A DNA stretch of 64,000 nt from Epiperipatus broadwayi (taxonomy: Eukaryota > Onychophora > Udeonychophora > Euonychophora > Peripatidae), in contig JAQFVV010006626.1 of the NCBI GenBank assembly GCA_028023455.1, positions 188,001 through 252,000 of the forward strand. Direction: 5' to 3'. How positions within the stretch are numbered: the stretch's first letter is position 1; each line of letters begins with the position of its first letter. A model generated the notes under the pieces. That model saw nothing but the letters and a program-made list of their open reading frames with translations. It had not been told where the DNA came from and ran no database searches. Below are positions 37,416-49,662 of this stretch, in pieces. The position numbers and the translations under genes were made by a program.

Positions 37416-38217
37416 CTATTTAATTTTATTTAAATCCTTACCTTTTAATTTATACTATATCCAAAAAAGCTAGAATTCCTTATTATCCTATTTTATTTTA
37501 AGTTGTATTGGTATGCATTAGGGATTTAAAACCAGGGTATATACATCATTTTCTTTTTAATTTATTCCTTTTTTTTACTTTATGAATTTTGAATTTGATT
37601 AGATTTAGTAGAATCTCTGCCTTTTAGGTAATATACACGATTTACTTTGTTATCTCAATTTTAAAGACTCATCAAAGAGTCTTTCCCTTATTTAGTTTCA
37701 TTATATTTATGTGATGAATTGAGGCCTTAATTTGAGTATATAACAGTATGTTGCCTGCTATTCCAATTTATACCATTACAGTTTTTTGTCACCCAAATAT
37801 GTGGGGTGTTTAAAGAATCAGATTTTTCCATTTCATTTCAGTACAGTTTTTGGTATCCAGTCAAATAGCTTGATTAAAAACCACTAGTACCTGAGATTAG
37901 TATTAATTGTTCAGAAATATTTTGCATATAAAAAAATATAAATACTGTATAAAGTAGTACATCTTTTTGATATTTATAAGACATTCTTAACTGTTTTAAT
38001 AATGTAGTTAATAATGCAATAAAAATGAAAGTAAATCATGCATATTTTTGGAAAGCTTGGTTATTGATTTTCTTAAAAGTCTTTAATTAATATGGTTTGG
38101 CCAGGACTAGTTGTCAATGATAAAATATTATTTGTTCATATAAATATTTTCTTAAATATTTTGTGATAGTTGAGTAGATAAGCCTTCTACATATATATAT
38201 TTTTATTAAGTTACATT
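37416..38217. other. AT-rich DNA, nothing recognised
   Basis: No gene or repeat identified. It lies directly upstream of the decayed ORF. Confidence 0.5.
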
Positions 38218-40165
38218 ATGAAATCCACTAATATTGAAGCTGTGCTTAACATGAGTGTGTTGGATTTATTGAGATTGGTTCTCACAATATTGGAAGAGCA
38301 AAAGGCAGAATTAAATCATGTAATAATAGAATACAGAAGTAATTGTGAGAAAAAATTTGAAAATTATGATAAAATTTTTAGAGATATAAAAGCAGATTTT
38401 AAAGAATTGAATGATGAAATTAATAATATGTTCAATGCTTACAATGCTAGAGTTGAAAAATTTAGATATGATTTAGATGCTAGGTAGAAAGAATATGTGA
38501 AAAAATGTAATACTATATTTGAAGAATTAAGAGGTGAAATAAAAATAATTTAGAATAAATTAAACCTAGCTCAAGAAAAATTTGAGAAAGAATTTAAGAT
38601 TTTAGATAACCATATTAGTAATCTTCAAAGCGATCAGAAAAAGGTCATAAAAAGAATTGATAAATTAGAAATGGTCGGTGATTATTTTGAAATAAAAATT
38701 TAGTCTGAGTTAGACTACATCAATAATGAAGTTGATAACATAAAGATAAAATTAAATAGACAATCGGATGCTGATGGTGAAGCTATCCACAAAACCAGAT
38801 TTAAAAGCTCTAAAACTAACTCTAGTATTTTAGAAGTGAAGATTACAGGATTTCAAAGTAATACTAGTATATCAAATAGATTTATAGAAACTAAAATGTA
38901 ATTAGGTGCTAAATGCATTATTGAGAATCCTAAGATAGAAAAAGCAGTGACAGATGAAGTTTATGAATATCTGGAAACCTATCACTGTGGCAACATTTAT
39001 ATTATAAGTAAATTTGAAGTGTTTTATGAGGATACCTATCTCAAATTAATTGATAACTATAAAAATAAACTAGTATCATATAGTGTTAACCCAAGAAAAT
39101 AAAACTATTATAGGTGTAATAGAGATTGACAAAATTATAATAAAGTAAATATGTTGAAAGAATTTAATCCATAATATTGTTGTAATGATGATGATGCGGA
39201 TAATATAATGCGTATGAAAAATAAGTAATATAGTTTGCAGAACAAGTCTGATATTAAAGGGATATGCTTTGCCATGTTTAATGTTTCAATAACCATTAAT
39301 GACTGGCATAACTATAGTTGTAAATGTAAAATGATAGTACTAATTGTAAACAAGTATAGGTCAAACACCATCAGTAAAGAGAAGAATCATTATATATAGT
39401 ATAGAGAAGTAACCTTTTCATCTTATCAAAAGATTGGGTACACTGTTGACCCTATTGCCATTCATTTTAATTTAATAAGAAATTTCATAAATATCCTATT
39501 AAATTTTAAAAAAAAAGGAAAACTTATTACCAATTTAGTACTGCTAGAAATTTGAAGAGCTTTGCTTCCTTGATGACAAAGGATCTGATTAATGAGTTAA
39601 TGAATGGGTGACTGGATAATAAAATGTAATTTTATGTAAACATAATTTTAAAAGGGAAAAAAATAACATGTGTTCAACCTTAATTATAATTATTGACAAC
39701 TTAAGACAAGACAAATGATAACTTAGAGGTGAATGAAAAATCACAAATAAAATTTTTTAGTCAAGACACTGCTAAAACTTTAATTATAGAGTGTACATTC
39801 AATATTTGCTGTGTTTATGTCAAATATTTAAATGTTTCTAAAATATAAAAAAAGAATAGGATATCAAGCAAAGAACATATCATTAGAGATTTATGTTTCA
39901 ACCATTGAAGAGACTGATTATAGAAAAGATTGTGCTACATAATCAAATGATGTTGTTGATACAATAACTACAGTTGATAAGTAGGGCAGTTAAAATATTT
40001 TGTCATATATCTTATGAAATCAAGTCTATCAAATTGGTGAAGTTATTAATGTGTATGACATATTATAGGTGTTTAGGAGATTATAGTTAACGCTAAAGAA
40101 TTGCGTTAAACCTGGAAAATTATTTCAAGTTCTTATCTTAGTAAGATATTGTTATTTTGCATGTT
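38218..40165 (+). pseudogene. Decayed long ORF of unknown family, coiled-coil N-terminus
   Basis: From ATG at 38218 one frame reads as protein to about 39555, interrupted only by isolated stops (38485, 38551, 38701, 38899, 39100, 39127, 39172, 39226, 39397, 39553). That is far fewer than expected for AT-rich noise. Residues 1 to about 190 are heptad-like and rich in Glu, Lys, Leu and Ile (ILEEQKAELNHVIIEYRSN, NLQSDQKKVIKRIDKLE), suggesting a coiled coil. A middle part has AVTDEVYEYLETYHCGNIYI. Further sense-like segments follow at 39721-39846 (same frame) and about 39903-40165 (another frame). I do not recognise the family. It could be ORF1 of a retroelement, a viral relic or a host pseudogene. 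A PLE relic follows on the same strand, but linkage is unproven. Confidence 0.6.
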
Positions 40166-40320
40166 ATTATCATTATTATCAAGGTTGTTGATTATCATTG
40201 GTATTAGGTAATAGGGTATTTTATGATGTAAAGTTTATTGTCACATTGACATATACCATCAAATATAGTTATCAAAGACAAATTAGGAAATAAACTTTGC
40301 GGATAAGAGTTCAATTTATT

Positions 40321-41217
40321 AATATCTTATAATTTCTTAAACAATTTTTAAATTTCTTAAATTCTTTTTACACCAACAGCAAATTTACTATGGAAGTAGA
40401 AAATAATAACCAACTTTCATTCTTAGATGTTTTAATTGAAAGAAAGGTATTTTTTATATCACATGGTCTATATAGAAAGCAAACACACACTGGAAAATAT
40501 GTATGTTTTCCTTCTCATCAGCATTCAGCATAACTGTTTTCAGTGGCAAAGACATTGTTAGATAGAATTAACTGACTTTTTGATGACAGCCACTTTCACA
40601 AAGATATCAATACTACTAAAATATGTTTCTTCATAATGGTTTTGATCATTGGATTATTAATAGGGCATTTTTATATAATAAGAAAAAAAATATTTTGTTA
40701 CTTCAAAAATTAAGATTGTTCTACCATATATAAAGGGAGTAACTGATAAAATTTGTAATGTTTTAAATAAAAATAATATCACACAATTTGTACTACATTA
40801 AAAAAAATAATGAAGTATTTTCATGGCCTAAAATTCCTCTGGAGTGTCATGATGTATATAAAATTCCATGTGGAGTTGTTTACATCCATACAGAGGTCAG
40901 ACTAATTATAGAAAAAAAACATAAGAAAGGATGAACACATTTTGGCAGTTAGAGAAAATTCTAATTCTTCAGCCATTTATTCACACATTAAATTAACTAA
41001 CCATGACATCAATTTCAATAAAATACATATTCTGGCAAAAATTGAACAATATGACCAGATAATGCTAAGGGAAGCTAGAGAGATTTTTAAAAGATCTAAG
41101 AGCATAAAGGAAAAGTGTGAATTAAAAAAATTAACAATATTTGGAAAAAGCTATTGGAGAATAAAATATTTTTTAAACCTTCTCAATAAATACAATTTGA
41201 GAATGAGGAGAAAATAA
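40321..41217 (+). mobile_element. Decayed Penelope-like element (RT end plus GIY-YIG)
   Basis: Plus-strand segments in shifting frames read LNSFYTNSKFTMEVENNN, QLSFLDVLIERK, LYRKQTHTGKYVCFPSHQHS, FLHNGFDHWIINRAF and VTDKICNVLNKNNI. These match the C-terminal part of PLE reverse transcriptases, with the FLD and YRK-THT motifs. Then VYKIPCGVVYI and an open 91-codon frame (40942-41217, AVRENSNSSAIYSHIKLTNH then a KIHILAKIEQY...LREAREIFK stretch) match the GIY-YIG endonuclease end. The canonical RT YxDD region is not visible upstream. Many stops and shifts; inactive. Sequence differs clearly from the 52-kb PLE, so it is a separate lineage. Confidence 0.8.
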
Positions 41218-41400
41218 CAAAGGAAAAAAAATAATGATTTTAAATCTCACCACACAAATTATGATTTGAGAAAGAAGAAACTCTGAAGAAAATACTTTTT
41301 ATTTTACTGAAATGTCAGATATTTATCTATTATATTTTTATTACAGGGATGCTCCCAGAAATAATGATATTGTTATGAATTCATTATTGATCAATGAGCA
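41218..41400 (+). repeat. Post-PLE sequence shared with the 36.3-kb hairpin
   Basis: Probable 3' UTR or pseudo-LTR sequence of the preceding PLE. It contains TACTGAAATGTC and TATTATATTTTTATTACA (41331-41348) followed by a GCTCCCAGAAATAAT block. Both are found in the inverted hairpin at 36.3 kb. Confidence 0.55.
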
Positions 41401-41470
41401 CATTAGAGTTTATATATATATATATATATATATATAAACTCTAATATGCTTTATATATATATATATATAT
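41401..41470. repeat. (TA)n tract inside a palindrome
   Basis: ATTAGAGTTTA (41403-41413) and AAACTCTAAT (41437-41446) are inverted around (TA)n. A further TA run follows to 41470. Confidence 0.85.
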
Positions 41471-41503
41471 TGTTATACTTAATGTTTTCACGGTTATATG
41501 ATG

Positions 41504-41962
41504 TAGATAAATTATAAGTTTTTGGGATATACCGTGTCTTATTTTCCATTGAGCACCGATATTTCGACGGAATAGCAACTGCCATTTTCAAGGTTAACTT
41601 TTGAAAGAAAAACCATTAGATCTTAACAAATAACATGACTGTGTGCGAGATGAGAAATGAGATTCCAGTTCAGCATTCACAATATGAGGCTTATCAAAAT
41701 GTTTATTTTTTTTTATCCAATATTAACTTAAAATTAACAGGTAAAAATACTGAGGAAAATAAACATTTTGATAAGCTTCATATTGTGAATGCTGAACTGG
41801 AATCTCATTTCTCATCTCGCACACAGTCACATTATTTGTTAAGATCTAACGTTTTTTCTTTCAAAAGTTAACCTTGAAAATGGCGGTTGCTATTCCGTCG
41901 AAATATCGGTGCTCAATGGAAAAATAAGACACGGTATATCCCAAAAACTTATAATTTATCTA
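41504..41962. mobile_element. Near-perfect palindrome, ~205-bp arms
   Basis: Left arm 41504-41709 and right arm about 41757-41962 are almost identical inverted copies around a ~45-bp loop. The near-identity implies recent formation or gene conversion. Shared landmarks: TATACCGTGTCTTATTTTCC, GAGCACCGATATTTCGACGG and AGATGAGAAATGAGATTCCA. Each arm holds a hammerhead-like segment; on the plus strand it covers 41874-41903. The 78-codon frame across it is an inverted-repeat artefact. No terminal coding sequence. Confidence 0.85.
41874..41903 (+). ncRNA. Hammerhead-like stem, degenerate core
   Basis: TTGAAAA (41874-41880), one base, stem GGCGG/CCGTC (41882-41886 with 41895-41899), then GAAA (41900-41903). 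Spacing equals the motif at 14.0 kb, but core C3 and G8 are U and A. Stems I and III are not evident. It may be a decayed ribozyme or a chance hairpin. The inverted arm carries it on the minus strand with GGCAG. Confidence 0.3.
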
Positions 41963-44324
41963 TATATATATATATTCAAAAACCTTTTATTAAATTTACA
42001 TTGTATTTACAAATATATATTACAGTATCTACAGATAATGCTATACCCTGTTGGATAGAATAATTACTTTTAAAACAAAGCTATGATAACAGAAATTGGA
42101 AACTAGCATCTACTGCAACTTGATGCTTCATATGCATATATTTTAAAGGGATTTAAACAACTGAATAATGCCTTATACAATAATCACTTAAAATGTATTA
42201 ACGTGCTTAAAATCGTGTTTGATAACCTAATTAAACAAATTTCAAGCATTACTTTTGTCTTATTTAGACACCACAGCTATTCAATAAATTATATGAAGAT
42301 TTTATTATAAAATCTAAGTGCAATAAGTTTTTGGATGATAAGAATTTCACCATTATTATAAATTGTTCAGTTTCATTTTAAGTTTTTATTAAATATATAC
42401 TTGAAATGTTACCTTAATGCATATCTGTTTGTATAACAACAAATAATTAAACTTATATTTGATCAAGAAAAAAAACACATTCTAAACTAATATTAAATTA
42501 ACTTATTATTTAAATAATTACCTTAAACATATAATATAATATATTTATCACTATAATTAAGCCATTCAATTCTATCTTTTAAATATAATAAATGAAAATT
42601 AATGCTATCTTTTAAACAATTTATTGTGTCATTTTATTATTTAATTAATCTCAAAATGAATTCAAGCTATGTATTATATTTTTAAAGTCTCTTATCTACT
42701 GAGTTTAAACCCCTACTATTTATAATACAAAATTATATGCTAGAAAATAACCTAAACTCATTTTTTTTAATATAGCTATTTATCCAACCCTGCCTAAACT
42801 GCCTGTATCAATTATAAAGGGTACATTCCATAATATTCATTACAATGCTTTTTATAACAGTGGTTTTCTACATGTAAATAAAAGTAAATAATCTTTTTAT
42901 TATTTTATTACAATTACTTACAGCACACATGTATTTTAGACATCCCATCTTAGTAAATACATTGAAAATAATTGTAATAAATGAGAAGCTTATTTTTAGC
43001 ATATAGTAAATAAAAATTTTAATTTGGTATTATTATTATCCACTAACAGAAAATAAATAAATGACATCTTTCATAATTCATATATTTCAGTTATACCATT
43101 GTCTCATAAACTGATTATTATTTCCAGGGTATGATAGAGTTTTGAATTTTAAAAAATTATCACAACAGGTAAATATATTGAAAATAATTCTTATAAATGA
43201 AATCATATTTTTTAACAGTCTATCACTAACCACTAACATAAAATAAATTGATTTATCTCATTACTTATAAAGTCTAAATATATCACGAAATCAGATTACC
43301 AGCCAGAAATTATTGTAACACTAAATTATTTAGTTATTTTGGGATAAATTTAACTTTAGAATATATTAAAACACAGAATACTTAAATTTACTATAAATAT
43401 TATTAAAATAACTGTAAAATAAAAAAAATGCAGGAACTTTTTTTAGTCAAACAAATTCATTTTATATAATGACCAACAAGTCATACAGTAAATTACAAGC
43501 ATACATAAAATATTATTTAAAATTTAACTACAAGTAGAAAATTGTTTAATTCTATTGACAATAAGCTATAACTCATGATTTTGAGGCAATTAACAATATT
43601 TTAAAGTATTATTCTAAATCTATATAGGTTATGAATCTTTATTTAAATATATTTTGTTCTCTGTTTAATGTCTGAATACTTTTCAGTTTACAAAAATACT
43701 TCAGAAATATAATTGATTCACATTTAATAGTTTTGCAACTATTTTGATTTAGCTACAAAATTTATAACAATTATAAAAATAAGGCAGCATTCTTAATAAA
43801 AATATTTCATTCACTAATGAGGAATTAAAAAAATAACATTAAAACTAGCTAAAGAATTAAACAAAAGTATTGAGTCTCCTCAAAACTTTCAGCAATTTTA
43901 GAATATGCTTTCAGAAAACTAAACTGACAGAAAAAATATTAATTATCACCAAAAGAAGTACGTTGAGTTTTTTAAAGATATTGTTTTATTGTCACTTACT
44001 TGATGGACAGAAAAAATACTAGAATAACTGAAGAAATGAATTGATAATATTAGCCTATGCATAAATCTCAAAAATATAAAAGTTATAGCTAATAAAGAGC
44101 CACAAATAAATAAAAAGACATTGTTTATAAATATCATAGAGTTTTTATCATTTACAAATGATAAAATCAGGACTTTAAGATAAGATTAAAAAATAATTTT
44201 AAAAATTCTTATAGACTTGTGGAGCTTTCTCCGTGCCTGAAAGAAAAAAATAAATCCACACTTAGTGTATTATATAACGTTAAACCGTATGTTAGAATAT
44301 ATTTGTAATAACTTAATATTTATG
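41963..44324. other. AT-rich intergenic DNA, nothing recognised
   Basis: About 2.4 kb with no recognisable gene, RNA or repeat family. Strongly A/T-rich throughout. Confidence 0.5.
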
Positions 44325-44469
44325 TTAATATTAAAAATGCACATGCATATATAATTCGGCTATATATAGATAACTTAAATCAAATAAATAAATAAACTTT
44401 TATTTATTTGATTTGAGTTATCTATGTATAGCCGAATTGTATATGCGTGTGCATTTTTAATATTAACAC
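44325..44469. repeat. Near-perfect palindrome of ~145 bp
   Basis: TTAATATTAAAAATGCACAT and ATTCGGCTATATATAGATAA at the left are mirrored on the right around AATAAATAAACTTTTATTTATT. Only a few bases differ, for example GCATGCATAT against ATATGCGTG. Possibly a small MITE. No flanking duplication is obvious. Confidence 0.8.
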
Positions 44470-45019
44470 AAATACAAAGTGTATTAAAAAGATAGAACAT
44501 ATATTCAACATCAACAAAGAAAATCAAATATAGAGTGAAAAGCAAGAAAAAATTATATGAATGGGATTATATGATAATGGTCAAAGCTTTTTTAAAAGTA
44601 GTTTTGAATTCATACTCTGATATCAATTTGTACTATTTATATTAGTCTTGAATAAATCTAAATGTTTTTTTATGATTTTTCAGTACTGTAAAGGAATGAC
44701 ATAAATTCTAATAAATCCTCATTAATAACCCCTTAGCTTTGAGTAGCACATATGATGGGACAAGCATTTATGATAGATTAAACATATATATAGACTGACA
44801 AAATAACTCAATCATCAAATGTCATGGCCAACAGCATGACATAAGTTATTTCCATCAATATGATTATAAAATTGTTATAGTAAAACATTATGAAATTAAT
44901 TTTATCTGCCTATTTCTATGTACCCTCTAATCTACTCTTGCTATTTCATGGAATTTGAATTCAGGAAGAACATACATGAGTCCTAGTTCAGGAATATGAT
45001 TATATTTTGCTTGAATACC

Positions 45020-45022
<3 letters not shown>
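44470..45022. other. AT-rich DNA, nothing recognised
   Basis: No gene or repeat identified. Confidence 0.5.

Positions 45023-45088
<66 letters not shown>
45023..45088. repeat. (TA)n microsatellite, ~33 units
   Basis: Uninterrupted TA dinucleotides. No flanking inverted arms, unlike several other TA tracts here. The Ile-Tyr frame across it is not a gene. Confidence 0.95.
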
Positions 45089-45089
<1 letters not shown>

Positions 45090-48057
45090 TGCGTTGGGAT
45101 ATGATGAATTGAAAAATAGATAAACAATCATAAATATAATTATAAAAACTAATGTTTAATAAGATCACATTGATCCTAAACTGTATATGCAATTCAGTTT
45201 AACATAATATGATTTATATAACCATAAAAAATGAAAATGGAATAAGTATAATCATATTTTTGTTTTTACATTTCTATTCTATAGTAAGCTACATAATGTA
45301 TGTATGTTCTTATGAGGGATGGTCATTCATTGTTCGAAACTAATTCAGGAATTCTAACATAAAACAAATTCGGCTTTTCATTCAAATAGTGACCTATGTA
45401 TTATAGTTAACTTTCCTATCCCCATGATATAATACTGCAAAGATATAAATTATGAATATTAACTTTTATCATAAAGTCTATTCTTGACAATGTTAAAATA
45501 TGATAGAGTAGATCACTTATACAGAAATGTTAATCTTTCATTCCAAATATTTAAAAAAATTAACTAATATATGAATTACAACAAACAAATAACATTTGTA
45601 ATAGAATGTTATAATTGAAGTGGTATGTATCTAAAGTTAAGTAAAGTAATAAGTCTACCCTTTTTAATCTGTAGATAGTTACAATGGTTGTTAAGTTAAC
45701 TTGAGGTTTTTGTTTTTATGTTTTATTAATAATCAAAAAATATCACTAACTTTAGCTTATAGTTAAATTAAGCTTGCTCTATTACCAAAAGAAATAAAAT
45801 AAAAAATATATATAAATTATATATGTGTGTGATGTTGATCTTGTGTAGTCAAGTCTAAGATTAATTTTGAAACAATTCATATTGACCAAATGAAATAAAT
45901 TTTTATTTTAGGGATCCCTTCTTTCTTTCCAAAATAGATTATTCCATGATCGGATGTTGTTTGAATTTCCTAATGGCAACACCACACTTTCATTTATGAT
46001 AACAATTTCCTCCTAATAATTTTCTTTAGTTTGTAGTAGTTCATTCTGATTTGACATTTGTTACTGACAAGTAGCAATTGCTTTTCTGTAAAATCATATT
46101 TGACATTGTGGTAGTACAATTAACATTCCATCTTTATGATGTTTCTTCCCTTTTAGCTGATCATAGTTATGTAACCATGTTAAAGTTTATTTGAAATTAT
46201 AAGTTGTATTGAAACTTGATAACATAGTTTTACATTTCACAATACTCCAACTGATGATGAAGTGGTTGATTACTTTTAGCATTCAGTTTCAATAGGATTA
46301 CAAAAGAGATTTTTGATATTAGTAAAGCATATTTTTATTTATATTAAATCTATTTGTAATTATAATCACGTTTTTTTCTTTATTCTCTGAAATTATTTTC
46401 TTCTTTCGAGATGTGATATTTTACTACTTGTTGCTGAATGTCTTTGAATGGTGGGTTCAAACTTATATTTCACTCACAGACATATTGACTAATCAGTGTT
46501 CTGTTTGCATCTCCCTTTTATCTTTTAGAAGAAAACGTGTTTTATTCCTCTCTTTCTGTCAACCATTGTATATATCTTGTTGAATTAAGTCATGTTCTTT
46601 TTGTTTCAATTATGATGTCATTTTCATTATCTGTATATTTAATGCATGGATGACAAACGACAATTAAAATTTAATAGTGATTTCTTGTCTTTGATAATTT
46701 TGGGACTTATATATATATTTACAGTGTGATTATCTACATGTCAGTATAGTTAAGAATTGTTAAAATCATAATTTTTAAATAACCAGTTTCAATGCAATTA
46801 TTAATATATAAAATTAATAATAGATTTTTTTAATGATTATTGTTAATAATGATATTCAAGATAAAAGTGCTTGTTGCATTTTTTTTTAAATATAAATGTG
46901 AGAAGTTTAATGTATTCTCACAGGACCATATTAAAAAAATGACTAGCAGATATATAAAGGGATTAATCAATGACTTGTGTCTTTCTTGATAAAGATTAAT
47001 GCTATATTTTGTTTATATATATGGCAATAGCCAAATGACCATAATGTAAAAATTATATCACCCACTATTCATGCCTGCAACAACAGTAAATATTGAAACA
47101 AACTTTTGTAAAGTTACATTGTTGAACGTTGATGCCTTGATAATGATTTGTTGAAATATTTGCTGCTGGCATCATAAATATCTGAATTATAGATAATATG
47201 GTAACCTGAAGGAAACTATATTTAATTAAAACTAATTAATATAATTTTCATAGAGATGTCTATATAAAGCAGATAAGAATGGGGATAAATCTAAATATAA
47301 GTTATATTTCTCTATGTCTTCCACAAAATCAATACAAGGGATTTTAAATAGATTTTATCACTCAGAAGTAATTTGTTTAAATAAAAAGGCATGCAGTTTT
47401 GGTCTTTATCAGGGTGCCTTTTTCCATTGGTGAAAAGAAAAAATGTTGAATGGATCAATTTTAAATCCTACATTTTCACAGTTCATCATAATATTTGGCA
47501 TTTGCTCTGTTGTTAAGCATTTTAATTTTGATCTTAAAATGCTAAGATTATTCGTGAGAAAAGAAACGTAATTAAGAAGGCAATTTTTATAAATAGAAAT
47601 AAAATATCTGTAATCAATCGACATTCTGCTAATGTTAAAATTTGGTAATTTTGAGATAAGATTTGGTGTTTATTTAGCTATGTTTGAATTTAAATGGCAG
47701 TTGAAGAAGGTTGAAAAATTTAACTGGAATTACTTCTATGATTTGTTGTAGTTTTTATAAATGTATTATCACTATAATATTTATGTGTGTTCATGTAAAC
47801 ATTAAAATATAATGAGAATTTCCATGTAAAAATCTAGATTAAACTTCCAGTTATGACAAAACTATCTTTTAATATATTTGCCAATTATTAATATTATTAT
47901 TATGCAGATATTTTAATTGTATTATTCTTGAAAGACATGCACTATTCAAACTATAAATGGTCTTATATACTCTAAAAATTAGTATTTATACATGGCCAAA
48001 TTATAACATTTTCCTGTGAAAATTAACTTTAATATCTCAAGTTTAATATAGGTTTTT
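45089..48057. other. AT-rich intergenic DNA, nothing recognised
   Basis: About 3 kb. A 71-codon minus-strand frame at 47409-47624 resembles no known family. No RNA gene or repeat family identified. Confidence 0.5.
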
Positions 48058-49407
48058 CTGACTTTCAGTCTTTTTTCCCTACAATGCACCATCAACATTA
48101 TTATTTAATCCATCCATATCACATATATTTTTATAAGACTTTTACAATCTCTTGGAATCCAATTTAGGATTTCAACTCCCATCTATTATCATGTCTTCAA
48201 GCTATATGCCCAGTCCATATTCTATTTCAGTCACTTAATTTTTTCAATAATGTCAACAACAATATCTGTTTGTTCTTCCAAATCAAACATGTATTTCATT
48301 TACTTTTTCTTATTACTCCTAATCTCTCTATATTTCATTGAGTGTTTCTGAAATCTCTTTGCTGCTCTTCTGTTAAATTATCAAATCTCAGATCCATGAC
48401 TAGGAGCTAGGAAATATGTTAGTAAAAATTCTTTCTTTTTTAATATGTAGATATATTTCCTTTAACTTTCGACAAAAATAATTTTATTTATGATTAAATT
48501 CTATGATTAATGTTATTCTTCATACTTAAATTTGTATTAGTAAACTGGTCATAACATTTGTAGTTATTAATTTGTTCTATTTTGTTATTAGCCATCTTTA
48601 TATTCTTTTATGAAAAAATCCATTGAACAAAACTTTAGACTTTTTAAGATTTATCTGTAGTCCTACCTTTTTATTTTCATCTTATAATCCTTGCAAGACT
48701 TCCTAACTTTTGAAAGCATTGTTTCCATACCTACCAATTATCTCTCAATTATGATTTGATACAGACACTATGTGTTGAAAGTTGACTTAGCAGAACATTA
48801 AGCATATTATTTCAGCCTTATTTATTATTATTTATTCATCTTTTGCATAAACAACTACACTACATGCAAAATTGATTATTGAAATAATATTCATTTTCTT
48901 TTACTCCTTTAGATAACAAGTTTCTTCCTCACAATAATATTTATAAAATTACTAGAAAATGTTTGGAGATATAGTGTCTGAAAATAAGGAGACACTTTGT
49001 CATAACCCTTCTCAATGTTAAACTTCTTAAATTCATTTTGTAATATAATCAATGCAGTGACAATTTTATAAATATTTTTAAGACATAAATCTTATCAAAA
49101 ATCTTGATGATCCAATGCTTTAATCACTAAAGAAATGCATAAAAATAAGTGTTTTTTTTATAATCTATATATACAACGCATAATAGCAAGTCATATTCAC
49201 TGGTCCTTTCTATAACTTCTCCCTATAATTGAATGTGATCCAGTGTGATAAAATCATTTTAAAATCCAGTTTGTTTTTTTGGTTGAATAAAACCCAAAGT
49301 TCATTATAGATGAATTGTAATAAGATATGTAAAAATTTGAAAACAATTAATGGTAGGTCTGTAATTATTAATATTTTCTTTATCATCATTTTAGAATATT
49401 AATATTA

Positions 49408-49662
49408 AAACAGGCAAAAAACTCTCCACACAGCAGTGCCACCCAATGCCAGCCAGAGTAATCAATGGATGCCAGAAGTCTTGTGCATAAAATTCCCATC
49501 TAGTGCCTACTCATCCAATGGGAATTTTATGCACATGTCTTCTGGCATCCATTGATTACTCTGGCTGGCATTGAGTGGCACTGCTGTATGGAGAGTTTTG
49601 CCTGTTTTAATAACACTTATGTGCAAGCTTAAGAAATGGTGATCATGTGATGTTTAGTGGTT
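49408..49662. mobile_element. Foldback insertion with 13-bp target duplication
   Basis: Inside the old RTE. AATATTAATATTA occurs at 49395-49407 and again at 49663-49675. Between them, 49408-49612 is a palindrome starting AAACAGGCAAAAAACTCTCC, with AATGCCAGCCAGAGTAATCA and GGATGCCAGAAG in the arms. It is followed by a ~50-bp tail (ATAACACTTATGTGCAAGCT...). It shares its ends with the 12.85-13.33-kb element. A 13-bp duplication fits retroposition better than a cut-and-paste transposon. Confidence 0.8.
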
